NCBI GenBank assembly: GCA_046331565.1
Contig: JAXLQP010000002.1
Span: 1,488,001-1,552,000 of the forward strand
DNA: 64,000 nucleotides
Direction: 5' to 3'
DNA from: DASRDU01 sp046331565
Lineage (GTDB): Bacteria; Acidobacteriota; Blastocatellia; RBC074
In this document: in pieces, positions 44,490-52,120 of the stretch
Numbering within the stretch: the stretch's first letter is position 1
Layout: each line of letters begins with the position of its first letter
The notes under the pieces: generated by a model
What the model saw: only the letters and a program-made list of their open reading frames with translations
What the model was told of the DNA's origin: nothing
Database searches by the model: none
Translations under genes and position numbers: made by a program

Positions 44490-45101
44490 TCAGCGCCTGA
44501 TCGCGTCCCAGCAACTGGTTTCGGACTGCTCAATCACTTCCGGCGTTATTTCAAACCGCCCGTTGCGGCTGGCTCTGACCAGCCCGACATAAGCGCCCCA
44601 GACGATGCTCGCCAGGATTTCGGCTGAAGCCTCGCGCGCAATTTGCTGGCGCAGGCATTCTTCAAAAAAACCGACCAGGGCATTGTGGCCACGCTCTTCG
44701 ATGGCGCGGCTCGTTTCGTCCAGATAGGGCGCGTGATAATGCAGTTCCAGAAAAGCGAAAGCCGTCGGGTAATGCTTCGCAAAATCCACCAGTCGCTGCC
44801 AGTAAATATGAAACTGATCGCGCAGCGGAATGTCGCAGGGCACATCCCTGGTGATCGTGACCAGTTGAAATTCGTTCCAGTACTGATACAGCACATTGAC
44901 CAGCGCTTCCTTGCTGGCAAAGTACCGGTAAATGGTGCCGGCTCCGACCCCGGCCAGTTCGGCCACGAGCGGCATCGCCGTGCCGTGAAAACCGCGTTCA
45001 GTGAACAGTTCCAGGGCGGCATTCAGAATTGCCTCGCGTTTGCCACCGGTTTCGCTGCTCTCGTATAAGTGGGTGACTTTCGAGTGTCCAACGTTGCTCA
45101 T
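44490..45101 (-). CDS. TetR/AcrR-family transcriptional regulator
   Basis: The product is 203 aa. The N-terminal helix-turn-helix is typical: KREAILNAALELFTERGFHG, then AELAGVGAGTIYRYFASKEAL. The C-terminal ligand domain is variable and its inducer unknown. A perfect 16-bp palindrome, 45159-45174, lies against a good promoter 58 bases upstream, so it probably represses its own transcription. It is on the same strand as, and just upstream of, the cytochrome-copper array. A half-like site (TGAACGTAA) occurs near 44455-44463, before array copy D, so control of the array is possible but weakly supported. Confidence 0.92.
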   Translation of the reverse strand: MSNVGHSKVTHLYESSETGGKREAILNAALELFTERGFHGTAMPLVAELAGVGAGTIYRYFASKEALVNVLYQYWNEFQLVTITRDVPCDIPLRDQFHIYWQRLVDFAKHYPTAFAFLELHYHAPYLDETSRAIEERGHNALVGFFEECLRQQIAREASAEILASIVWGAYVGLVRASRNGRFEITPEVIEQSETSCWDAIRR

Positions 45102-45158
45102 TATGAATAATTCCAGTCCAGCCTTCCGCGTCAGGAGAGGGTAGATGGTGCAGACGCG

Positions 45159-45174
45159 GAATGAACGTTCATTC
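45159..45174. promoter_or_regulatory. Palindromic TetR-type operator
   Basis: GAATGAACGTTCATTC is a perfect 16-bp palindrome of the type bound by TetR/AcrR dimers. It directly abuts the -10 box of the promoter for the TetR gene, so bound repressor would block open complex formation. Confidence 0.75.
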
Positions 45175-45203
45175 TTCTACCCCGACCACCCTCCCGCCGT
45201 CAA
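45175..45203 (-). promoter_or_regulatory. Promoter of the TetR gene
   Basis: On the - strand, TTGACG (45203-45198) and GTAGAA (45180-45175) are 17 bases apart. The first five of six -35 bases match TTGACA. The predicted start falls inside the palindromic operator. The leader to the ATG at 45101 is about 65-70 bases. Confidence 0.65.
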
Positions 45204-45304
45204 GCATGGAATCAGAACGCCCGCAGATTTTACATTCAGCTAACAACTGTCCCTGCCCAACACAGGGCCTGAATCAGTTTTCAATTGCACGGATGGAAAG
45301 TGTT

Positions 45305-45376
45305 GCGCGATTGGCCGAAATCGCGCTGACCTCGCAATCGAATCATTGTGAGAGCCGCGCGATTCGGTAATCGCGC
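45305..45376. repeat. Pair of GCGCGATT REP palindromes
   Basis: GCGCGATT-N6-AATCGCGC at 45305-45326 and GCGCGATT-N4-AATCGCGC at 45357-45376 flank a third imperfect hairpin (CTCGCAAT/ATTGTGAG, about 45331-45352). The arrangement resembles a clustered REP (BIME-like) unit. It lies in the 45102-45489 gap, which otherwise holds the TetR promoter and operator and a terminator. Confidence 0.75.
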
Positions 45377-45420
45377 ACACTCGCTGCTTCCCTGCACTGA
45401 TCTGAAATCCGATCTGAAAG

Positions 45421-45460
45421 CAAAGAGGGCCGGAAGCTCACCTGCTCTCAGCCCTCTCTG
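45421..45460 (-). terminator. Hairpin after the SYLF gene
   Basis: CAAAGAGGGC (45421-45430) pairs with GCCCTCTCTG (45451-45460), 9 of 10 bases. On the - strand the stem is followed by TTGCTTTC, a weak U-rich tail. It is 29 bases beyond the SYLF stop. Confidence 0.6.
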
Positions 45461-45489
45461 CCTGCCGACTTTCAATTCCGCCTGGCGGC

Positions 45490-46200
45490 TTACCGCTTTG
45501 CCCGGCGCGCCGAATAACCGGCCAGGGTTTTCGGGAAGACCTGCACCCCGGCGGGCGCTTTGGCGCGGCCCGTTTTCAGGACATCCTGCGCTGTCACGTT
45601 TTCGCCGTAAGTGCCGGTCATATCGCTCTGATCTGGTTCGATGACCACGCCTTTCAGTTCAAGACCGGCAAACAGCCCCTTGCTGCGCGAATATGAAAGA
45701 ATCTGCGCGTTGAGTTTGACATCAGTTTCAGCGCCTGCCTGACGCCCGACCGGCCCCGCCGCCACCGAAGCGTCGCCGCCCACCGTGAATTTGCTTGAGA
45801 GCAGGCTGTTGAGGCCCTGCTCATTCATAAAAAGCAGGACAAAATCGGTGGCCTGCGCGCCGATCTGCAAGCCGAAGCTGCCGCCTTTGAGACTGAAATA
45901 GGCTGGCGCGCTCCATCCGTTTGCGGTGCGACAGCTTGCCACGCCACGACCGCCGCGACCGCCGACCACAAACCCGGCCTTGATGACGTTCGGGAAGACG
46001 GCGACGCACTCAGCGCCGTCCAGCACGTTTTTCGGAATCGCCTTGTCCGGCGCGGCCATAATTTCGCGGAAGACCGTCGCGGCCTTGTTCGCCTGTGAAA
46101 TGCCTTCTTTGGGGTTTTTGCCCTGCGCCAGCACCGTCACGCTCAGGGTCAGCAGCAGACAGACTGCGACAGCAAAGCGGGAAGCTTTTCGAGTATTCAT
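45490..46200 (-). CDS. Secreted SYLF/YSC84-domain lipid-binding protein
   Basis: The product is 236 aa with a signal peptide (ending TVLAQ). The SYLF domain is clear: AVFPNVIKAGFVVGGRGGRGV, WSAPAYFSLKGGSFGLQIGAQATDFVLLF, SKFTVGGDASVAAGPVGR, and SYSRSKGLFAGLELKGVVIEPD. The eukaryotic SYLF domain binds phosphoinositides. Bacterial members are secreted and their role is not settled. Upstream on the same strand is the amine oxidase gene, 86 bases away; they may share a transcript. Confidence 0.92.
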   Translation of the reverse strand: MNTRKASRFAVAVCLLLTLSVTVLAQGKNPKEGISQANKAATVFREIMAAPDKAIPKNVLDGAECVAVFPNVIKAGFVVGGRGGRGVASCRTANGWSAPAYFSLKGGSFGLQIGAQATDFVLLFMNEQGLNSLLSSKFTVGGDASVAAGPVGRQAGAETDVKLNAQILSYSRSKGLFAGLELKGVVIEPDQSDMTGTYGENVTAQDVLKTGRAKAPAGVQVFPKTLAGYSARRAKR

Positions 46201-46286
46201 AGAGGCTCCTTCTCGTGGTTGGGAACTGCTGTGTTTGATATGTGGCCGCGCCTGCGTGACGCAGCCTGGTGTGATCTGAAACTGCC

Positions 46287-48284
46287 TTACTTCGGCACAT
46301 CGAGCGCCGGATTGCGGCTGAAAAAACCGTTCGGCATCAGTTTGAATCCGGCCTTGTGAACCGGCATCACGGGCCAGTCTTCGGGGCGCGGAATGTGCGT
46401 TACGCCGAACGTGTACCAGATGACCACGTCCTGATTTTCGAGCGGGCGATCAGCCTTTGTCCATTTCGCCAGGCCCTCGCCGCCCTTGCTTTGATTGATG
46501 TAAAAACCGGCGGCGTTCATTTCATCGGGGGCGAACTGCGTGACCCACAGATGATTCGTCATAAATGCGGCGCGCCTGAAGATGGATGATTTCGGCCCGG
46601 CATAAGGCACTGAGTTTTCGCCCGTCACCAGTAAATAACCAGTCGGCTGTCCCAAAGAATTTCTGACTGTCGGATTGATCACCTTCCAGCGGCGCTGCGA
46701 AGCCAGGTTGAGTTGCCGCTGCGCTTCCTGCTCGCGGCGCAGCGGGGTTTCCTTCATCGTGAAAGCATTGTTGTACGGATTATTCGGGCCGGGCGGCAGA
46801 GTTTCGGTGTTCTGCTCGACGACCGTATTGCGGCTGCCGTCAACATCCAGATCAAGTCGGAAGTTGAAAAAATGCTGGTGATGAATCGCTTCAATGCCCG
46901 GCGCGACGAGATGGCCGTAACTGATCGCATTGCCGTTGCCGTGCGCGTGTTCGGCTTCGACCTTTGCGGCCACGCCTCTGACGGCCATATTGCCTGTCAG
47001 CAGCACTTCCATTTCCAGCGTGCCGTCCTGGTGAAAGACCCAGTTGAAGGCATAATCGTAATTGCCTTCGAGCGCAAAACAACTGAGCACCAGTTGGCGC
47101 GCGCGACGCGATTCATTTTTGTTCGTCAGGTAATCAACGTGTTTCCACAACACGCCGCCGTCGCGTTCATAAATTCCGATGACGCCCTTTTTCTCGACCG
47201 CGCCGCCGCTTTCGCTCGCCAGCACGGCATCAAGCACGGTGGCGTTGTCGGGCAGATCGGTCTTTGCTTCCAGCGAGACGGTCATCACGCCAATGCCGTA
47301 TTCGCCCTCGTCAAAGGCATTGCGAAAGAACCAGCCTTCATCGGGCGAACCGTAAGGCACGACCATTTCCGACAGCGAACCGCGATAAAGCACCGGACGC
47401 ACGCGGCCCTGATCTTCATAACCGACCGTGTAAAGCACCAGGCCTTCGCGCGGGTGCAGCGCGTAACGAAAGCGCCAGTTCTGCCAGCGGATTTCGTTGC
47501 CGTGAATTTCAAAGCTCGCTCCCGCAGGCTGCGTAATCACGAGCGGTTTCGGCGCTGTGCGCGGTTTGCCCGTTGATGCGGGATCAAGTTCGCTGCTTTC
47601 CGCGAGCGGCGCGGTGCCCGCTTCAACCAGGCGAATAATTTTTTTTGCGTTCAGATCAACGTCAGCGTAAACGCCTTCGACGGGCCTGCCGTAAGGATTC
47701 TTTCCGCTGCCGCGATAAAACGAAACGGCGCGAAAAACCCGGCGGCCTTCTTCATCAGGAAAGCCAAAGCTGCCCGCCGACCAGGGATCAACCTGCACGT
47801 TCTGAAAATCGCTGATCCCGCGCTTGCGCATCGCCGCCTGCCACTGCGGATCTTTTTTGACGATGGACGACACCAGCAGCGCATCCTCGACAAGCAGCGC
47901 GGGCTGCACGCCGGGAATTTCCCGCCACGACAGCACGCTTCTGTTTTTCACATCCACGACGGCCTCAAAGGTCTTGTTGATCTGGCGTTCATAAACGACG
48001 ACGAAAGCCTCGCGGCGCATCGGGTCGCCGGGTTTGAAGTTCAGGACTTCGGCTTTCGGCGGCTCTTTGAGTACGATGGTCGAGTAACGACTGCTCGCGC
48101 TCGTTTTGCCTGCGGCTTTGAGAACTTCAACGGTGGTGCGGATTTCATCGCGGCTCAGCGGGTCGAGCGGGTGAGCCGGAACGCCGGACGTTTGCGAATG
48201 AACGGCAGGATTGAAACAGGCAGCCAGAAAAAGTAATCCGAAGCTGCCGCCGAGCCGGATAATCAGCGCACGAGTCGCCTTCAT
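46287..48284 (-). CDS. Copper-containing primary-amine oxidase with a lipobox
   Basis: The product is 665 aa. Copper amine oxidase residues are all visible: the TPQ-precursor Tyr409 in LEGNYDY, the catalytic-base Asp325 in DEGEYGIG, Cu ligands H469 and H471 (HHQHFFNFRLD) and H630 (GVTHIPRPEDWPVMP). The enzyme oxidises primary amines to aldehydes, releasing ammonia and H2O2. The signal ends in LFLAAC (Cys23), a good lipobox, so the protein may be lipid-anchored, which is uncommon for this family. N-terminal D2/D3-type domains lie about residues 40-220. It is near four copper/heme proteins. Confidence 0.93.
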   Translation of the reverse strand: MKATRALIIRLGGSFGLLFLAACFNPAVHSQTSGVPAHPLDPLSRDEIRTTVEVLKAAGKTSASSRYSTIVLKEPPKAEVLNFKPGDPMRREAFVVVYERQINKTFEAVVDVKNRSVLSWREIPGVQPALLVEDALLVSSIVKKDPQWQAAMRKRGISDFQNVQVDPWSAGSFGFPDEEGRRVFRAVSFYRGSGKNPYGRPVEGVYADVDLNAKKIIRLVEAGTAPLAESSELDPASTGKPRTAPKPLVITQPAGASFEIHGNEIRWQNWRFRYALHPREGLVLYTVGYEDQGRVRPVLYRGSLSEMVVPYGSPDEGWFFRNAFDEGEYGIGVMTVSLEAKTDLPDNATVLDAVLASESGGAVEKKGVIGIYERDGGVLWKHVDYLTNKNESRRARQLVLSCFALEGNYDYAFNWVFHQDGTLEMEVLLTGNMAVRGVAAKVEAEHAHGNGNAISYGHLVAPGIEAIHHQHFFNFRLDLDVDGSRNTVVEQNTETLPPGPNNPYNNAFTMKETPLRREQEAQRQLNLASQRRWKVINPTVRNSLGQPTGYLLVTGENSVPYAGPKSSIFRRAAFMTNHLWVTQFAPDEMNAAGFYINQSKGGEGLAKWTKADRPLENQDVVIWYTFGVTHIPRPEDWPVMPVHKAGFKLMPNGFFSRNPALDVPK

Positions 48285-48433
48285 CAGGGTTGCTCCTTCT
48301 CAAACCGGAAAGAATTTAATGGTAATACTGCGCGGTGTGTCGGGCCATTGTTGATGCAAGCGGGCTTGAAAGGCAACTGCTGACGGACTAAAGTGTCAAC
48401 AGTATTGAAAGGGCAGGATCAAACCTGCCTGCA

Positions 48434-50296
48434 ATGAGTCCACAATCAGGTAGTCGAATGAGCTGGCATCCGAGTGTAAGAACTCGTCACCTGCTGGTCA
48501 TCGCCGTGCTGGTGCTGGCCGTCGCAGTGACACTGACCGTCTTCAATCTGGCCCGTCTGGCAGGCAGCCGGATTGCGGCCACGCGCGCCGCTGAAAAGGT
48601 GACTTCCGTACAGATTTTCGCGCTGGCGCAGCAGGCCATTCTGCGCAATTCGCAGATGTCGCCGCAGGAAGCCATCCGCAGCGATGAGGCCGTGCGGCAA
48701 CTGCTCAGGGCCGGCACCGAAGAGAATGGTGATTTCGCTTACCTCGCCATCATCTCAACTGATGGAGCCACGATTGCCCAGGCCGATCCGCTCAACCTGC
48801 GCCAGACGCCCGCGCTCATCAGATCGTTTGAAGACCTCGAACGCGCCCGCTGGTTCAGCCAGTTGCGCGCCCTGCGACAGAGCAACGCAGTTTATGAAAT
48901 GGCCAGCCCCGTCAGCCTGAGCGGTCATCCGTTCGGCAAAATCCTGCTCGGCGTGCCTGCCGCCACGATCTTCGGTGACACCTCAACGCAGTTGAAACAG
49001 TTGCTGTTTGCCACGCTTGCGGTGGCCGGTCTGGCGCTGCTGATTTCGCTGATGAGTTCCAGCTTCGTGCTGCGCCCGTTGCGCGAACTGATGAAAAGCA
49101 TCGAACTGCTCGAAGCCGAAAGCGCCGCAATTGCCGCCAGTGAACAATTGCCGCAGGAACCGGCCAGCGAACCGGCCCTCGCCAACGGCATTGATTCAAA
49201 CAGCGTGACGCAGCGTTTGCGCGTGCTCGGCAAGCGTTTCGCGGGCAGCCGTCTGGAACTTGAAACCATGCGCGATCAGTTGCAGCAGGTCGTCGGCAGT
49301 TTGTCAGAGCGCGTCGTGCTGATGGATCGTGAACGGCGCGTGCTGATGGCCAGTCCCGAAGCTGAGCGGCTGCTGAGCGGCGGGCATTTCACCTTGCGCG
49401 GGCGGGTCATCAATGAATCGCTCGGCGCGCATCATCCGCTGAGCGCGCTGACCGAAAAGGCCTTTGCCTCGCACCAGTCGTTGCAGGAAACGGCGCTGGT
49501 TTCGGCCAATGGCGACGAACCGCAGAAGGTCGTTGCTTCGGTGCAGCTTTTTGAGGATCACGGCAAACCGGCGGGCGCGCTGCTCACGCTGCGCGATTTT
49601 GAATCGCTCAGGCAGCTTGAAACGCAGCTTGATTACGCGACCAAACTGGCCGCGCTGAGCCGCATCACTTCGGGCGTGGCGCACGAGGTCAAGAATCCGC
49701 TGCACGCAATGGTGCTGCACCTTGAACTGCTCAACGCCAAACTTGAAACCGGCAATGACCCGAAAACACACGTTCAGGTGCTGACCTCAGAAGTCAATCG
49801 CCTGAACCGCGTGGTGCAGACCTTTCTGGATTTCACGCGCCCGGTCGAATTGAAACTGGTCGCCACCGATGCCAACACGCTGGTGCGCGAGGTCATGCTG
49901 CTCGCTGCCGATGCGCGGGCCGACAACATTGAAATTCAGGAGCGTTATGCCGAAGGCTCATTGCAGATCAAGGCCGACGCTGACCTGCTCAAACAGGCGA
50001 TTCTCAATATCGTCATCAACGGCTGCCAGGCGATGACCGAAGGCGGGCAGTTGCGCATTTCAACTTCGAGCGATCCGAAGGGACAGGTGCAGATTACGGT
50101 GAGCGATCAGGGGCCGGGCATTCCTGAAAACGTGCGCGACAAGATTTTCAATCTCTACTACACGACCAAACCACAGGGCAGCGGCATCGGCCTTGCGCAG
50201 GCCTTTCGCGCCGTTCAGTTGCACAACGGGCGCATCGAAGTTGACTCGCAGCCCGGCGCCGGTGCGCGCTTCAGAATCACCCTGCCAGCCGCCTGA
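48434..50296 (+). CDS. Orphan membrane sensor histidine kinase, NtrB-like
   Basis: The product is 620 aa; an in-frame ATG at 48458 is an equally possible start. TM1 is about 19-41 and TM2 about 189-212, enclosing a 147-residue periplasmic sensor. A cytosolic PAS-like region is about 285-390. The HisKA box SGVAHEVKNPLHAM has phospho-acceptor His417. ATPase boxes are N (NIVINGCQAM, N529), G1 (DQGPGIP) and G2 (GSGIGLA). No response regulator lies within the window on either side, so the partner is elsewhere or just not adjacent. The 149-base gap upstream has no clear promoter. Confidence 0.93.
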   Translation: MSPQSGSRMSWHPSVRTRHLLVIAVLVLAVAVTLTVFNLARLAGSRIAATRAAEKVTSVQIFALAQQAILRNSQMSPQEAIRSDEAVRQLLRAGTEENGDFAYLAIISTDGATIAQADPLNLRQTPALIRSFEDLERARWFSQLRALRQSNAVYEMASPVSLSGHPFGKILLGVPAATIFGDTSTQLKQLLFATLAVAGLALLISLMSSSFVLRPLRELMKSIELLEAESAAIAASEQLPQEPASEPALANGIDSNSVTQRLRVLGKRFAGSRLELETMRDQLQQVVGSLSERVVLMDRERRVLMASPEAERLLSGGHFTLRGRVINESLGAHHPLSALTEKAFASHQSLQETALVSANGDEPQKVVASVQLFEDHGKPAGALLTLRDFESLRQLETQLDYATKLAALSRITSGVAHEVKNPLHAMVLHLELLNAKLETGNDPKTHVQVLTSEVNRLNRVVQTFLDFTRPVELKLVATDANTLVREVMLLAADARADNIEIQERYAEGSLQIKADADLLKQAILNIVINGCQAMTEGGQLRISTSSDPKGQVQITVSDQGPGIPENVRDKIFNLYYTTKPQGSGIGLAQAFRAVQLHNGRIEVDSQPGAGARFRITLPAA

Positions 50297-50317
50297 AACC
50301 AGAGAAAAACAGACCAC

Positions 50318-50400
50318 CGATGACGCGGATGCAGCGGATAAAAGCTGATCTGCTCCGCACTGATTCGCCGCATCGGTGTGATCCGCGATCTGTTCATCCT
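50318..50400. repeat. Degenerate GATCCGCG/GCGGAT repeat after the kinase gene
   Basis: CACCGATGACGCGGATGCAGCGGA near 50321-50339 (read in two parts) and CGCATCGGTGTGATCCGCG near 50369-50387 form imperfect complementary arms. It lies between convergent genes with a true terminator for the PDZ gene just beyond. Confidence 0.5.
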
Positions 50401-50421
50401 GCGCTTTTCAATTCTCAACCA

Positions 50422-50453
50422 TAAAAAAAATGAGGAGGCTTCTCAGCCTCCTC
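50422..50453 (-). terminator. Strong Rho-independent terminator after the PDZ gene
   Basis: A perfect 9-bp stem (GAGGAGGCT at 50432-50440 with its complement at 50445-50453) has a TCTC loop, and on the - strand is followed by eight U residues. A second stem, GTCCGAG/CTCGGAC (50462-50479), lies just upstream of it. It is the clearest terminator in the window. Confidence 0.92.
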
Positions 50454-50550
50454 GTTAACGGGTCCGAGACGACTCGGACTCCTCACCCTGAAACACCAGA
50501 ACAAACACACTCAACAAAATTGATGGCCGGACGCGCCGTGAGCGCAGCAT

Positions 50551-51552
50551 TCAGCGACGCTCTTCGATTTTCAGCGTCTGCTCTTTGCGGTCGCGGACAA
50601 TCTGAATCGTCATTTCACCCGTGTCCGGTTTGTCGCCCGCTTCGCTGAACAGGCGATTGACATCGGCGCTGTTCTGCACTTTCTGGCCATTGATGGCGGT
50701 GATGCAGTCACCGGCTTTCAGACCGGCGCGCGCAGCAGCGCTGCCCGGCTCGATTTCAGTCACCAGCACGCCCCGCCCATCGGCAACATTAAAGTATTTG
50801 CCAAGCTGTTCGCTGAGCTGAACCGTCTTTGCGCCCAGGCGATAAGGCTGACGCGCGCCTGGGAACCCGTTGCGGCCCGGCACACCTGAGATGCGGCCTT
50901 CACGGCGAGCCTTTTCCAGTTCTTCGCGGCGAGTTTCAGCCAGTTGATGGAACTCAGCGGCCTGCTTCATCAGTTCCTTCGATTTTTCCAGCAGCTTCTG
51001 ATCCGCCTGACCGCCGCTGTCGTACTGACGGCGCAATTCCTGCGCGTCCTTTGTCATTTTCTCGGCCTGTTCGAGCAGCAGATCAAGCTCATCACGGCCC
51101 CGGTTATTGAGTGGCTGAGCCTGCCGCTCGCTGGTTACGACTGAAACATTCAGCAGGCTGCCGCCGCGACTGAGTCCCAGCGTCACGGTGCGCCCCGCCG
51201 GTGTTTCAGTCAGCAGGCGAAAGACGTGTGCGGCAGTCTGCACCGGTTCATTGTTGTAACTGAGAATGACATCTTCAGCCTTCAGCCCGGCCTTTTCTGC
51301 CGGACTGTCCTTCAGCACCTGGCCGACCACCGCGCCGCGCACTTCGGGCAGCTTTAATTCTCTGGCACGGCTCTCAGTCACATCCGAAAGAAACACACCC
51401 AGGAAGCTGCCATTTCCCGCCTGCTCCTGGCTCCGCTCAATGACGCCCGTCAGCGCACTGCCCGACCGCGCCAGCGCGCCGCCGGTCAGCGCGCCAGCCA
51501 GAATCAGGGACACTGCTGCCGTCAGAAAACCTGTTCTTTTCATCTCACTCAT
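50551..51552 (-). CDS. Secreted protein with two PDZ domains joined by a coiled coil
   Basis: The product is 333 aa; the ATG three codons later (51543) is an alternative start with better spacing to GAGG. A signal peptide or anchor spans about 8-28. PDZ1 (about 49-140: FLGVFLSDVTESRARELKLPE, GAVVGQVLKDSPAEKAGLK) resembles HtrA-type PDZ. A charged helical linker (about 152-218) looks like a coiled coil. PDZ2 is about 236-332 (GVLVTEIEPGSAAARAGLK, GDCITAINGQKV). There is no trypsin-like protease domain, so it is a periplasmic scaffold or a regulator of a separate protease. Confidence 0.87.
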   Translation of the reverse strand: MSEMKRTGFLTAAVSLILAGALTGGALARSGSALTGVIERSQEQAGNGSFLGVFLSDVTESRARELKLPEVRGAVVGQVLKDSPAEKAGLKAEDVILSYNNEPVQTAAHVFRLLTETPAGRTVTLGLSRGGSLLNVSVVTSERQAQPLNNRGRDELDLLLEQAEKMTKDAQELRRQYDSGGQADQKLLEKSKELMKQAAEFHQLAETRREELEKARREGRISGVPGRNGFPGARQPYRLGAKTVQLSEQLGKYFNVADGRGVLVTEIEPGSAAARAGLKAGDCITAINGQKVQNSADVNRLFSEAGDKPDTGEMTIQIVRDRKEQTLKIEERR

Positions 51553-51750
51553 TACCTCATAAATGTCCGAACATTGATTGCGAGACTGCCTGCCGAGGCC
51601 TGAAAAGAATCGGGAAAGAAGACCGGAGATTTGACCAGTTCCGGTGGCGGCAACTCACTGAACACACCAGCTTGCACGATTCAGAATGGCAAAAGTTCCG
51701 AAAAATAACCTGAGCGACAGCGCAGCACGCGCCGGGTTGCGCGGGAGTCG

Positions 51751-51835
51751 CACCACACAAAGCGCAGACAGCACAAAGCAGGGCAGGCCGGGTGATTTTT
51801 CGCCGTACCCTGCGCCCGCTGCGCTTTGTGTGGTG
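51751..51835. repeat. CACCACACAAAGCGCAG inverted repeat
   Basis: The 17-bp arms at 51751-51767 and 51819-51835 are exact reverse complements; inner parts carry GCACAAAGC/GCGCC-type units. It is related to 41172-41272. It lies in the 568-base gap 51553-52120, with a quinoprotein fragment and three short palindromes. Confidence 0.85.
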
Positions 51836-51889
51836 AAACGCTGCTGGCCGATGAAGTGTCAGATTGGAATTCAGTTGAATGAACGGATG

Positions 51890-51937
51890 CCGCCCGCTGA
51901 TCCGGCCCGGACCAGACGATCATTGCCCTTGCCCGTG
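51890..51937 (-). pseudogene. 48-bp remnant of a PQQ quinoprotein gene
   Basis: Bases 51890-51937 match 36008-36055, inside the PQQ quinoprotein gene, at 45 of 48 positions in the same strand sense. Translated, both read TG[R/K]GNDRLV[W/R]AGSAG. Nothing on either side continues the match. It is too short to be functional and seems to be the trace of a deleted paralogue or a copied segment. Confidence 0.6.
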
Positions 51938-51966
51938 TCGGCTGGTGGAATCGAGGACTGCTCTCA

Positions 51967-52072
51967 GCTCCGTCAGGAGCGGCCTGTGTCCGGCTCGCCG
52001 CATCTGCCGCTCCTGTCGGAGCTGGTCGGTTATTTCTCACGCGATCTGTAAACAGCACGCTCCTGACGGAGC
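51967..52072. repeat. Three GCTCCGTCAGGAGC-type palindromes
   Basis: Short palindromes occur at 51967-51980, 52009-52022 and 52059-52072; the first and third are exact reverse complements of each other. They look like a REP cluster downstream of the FHA-transglycosylase operon. Confidence 0.75.
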
Positions 52073-52120
52073 TGAAGATGATCTGCGATCCTTGTACACG
52101 CGCCTCTCATCTGGTTGTCC

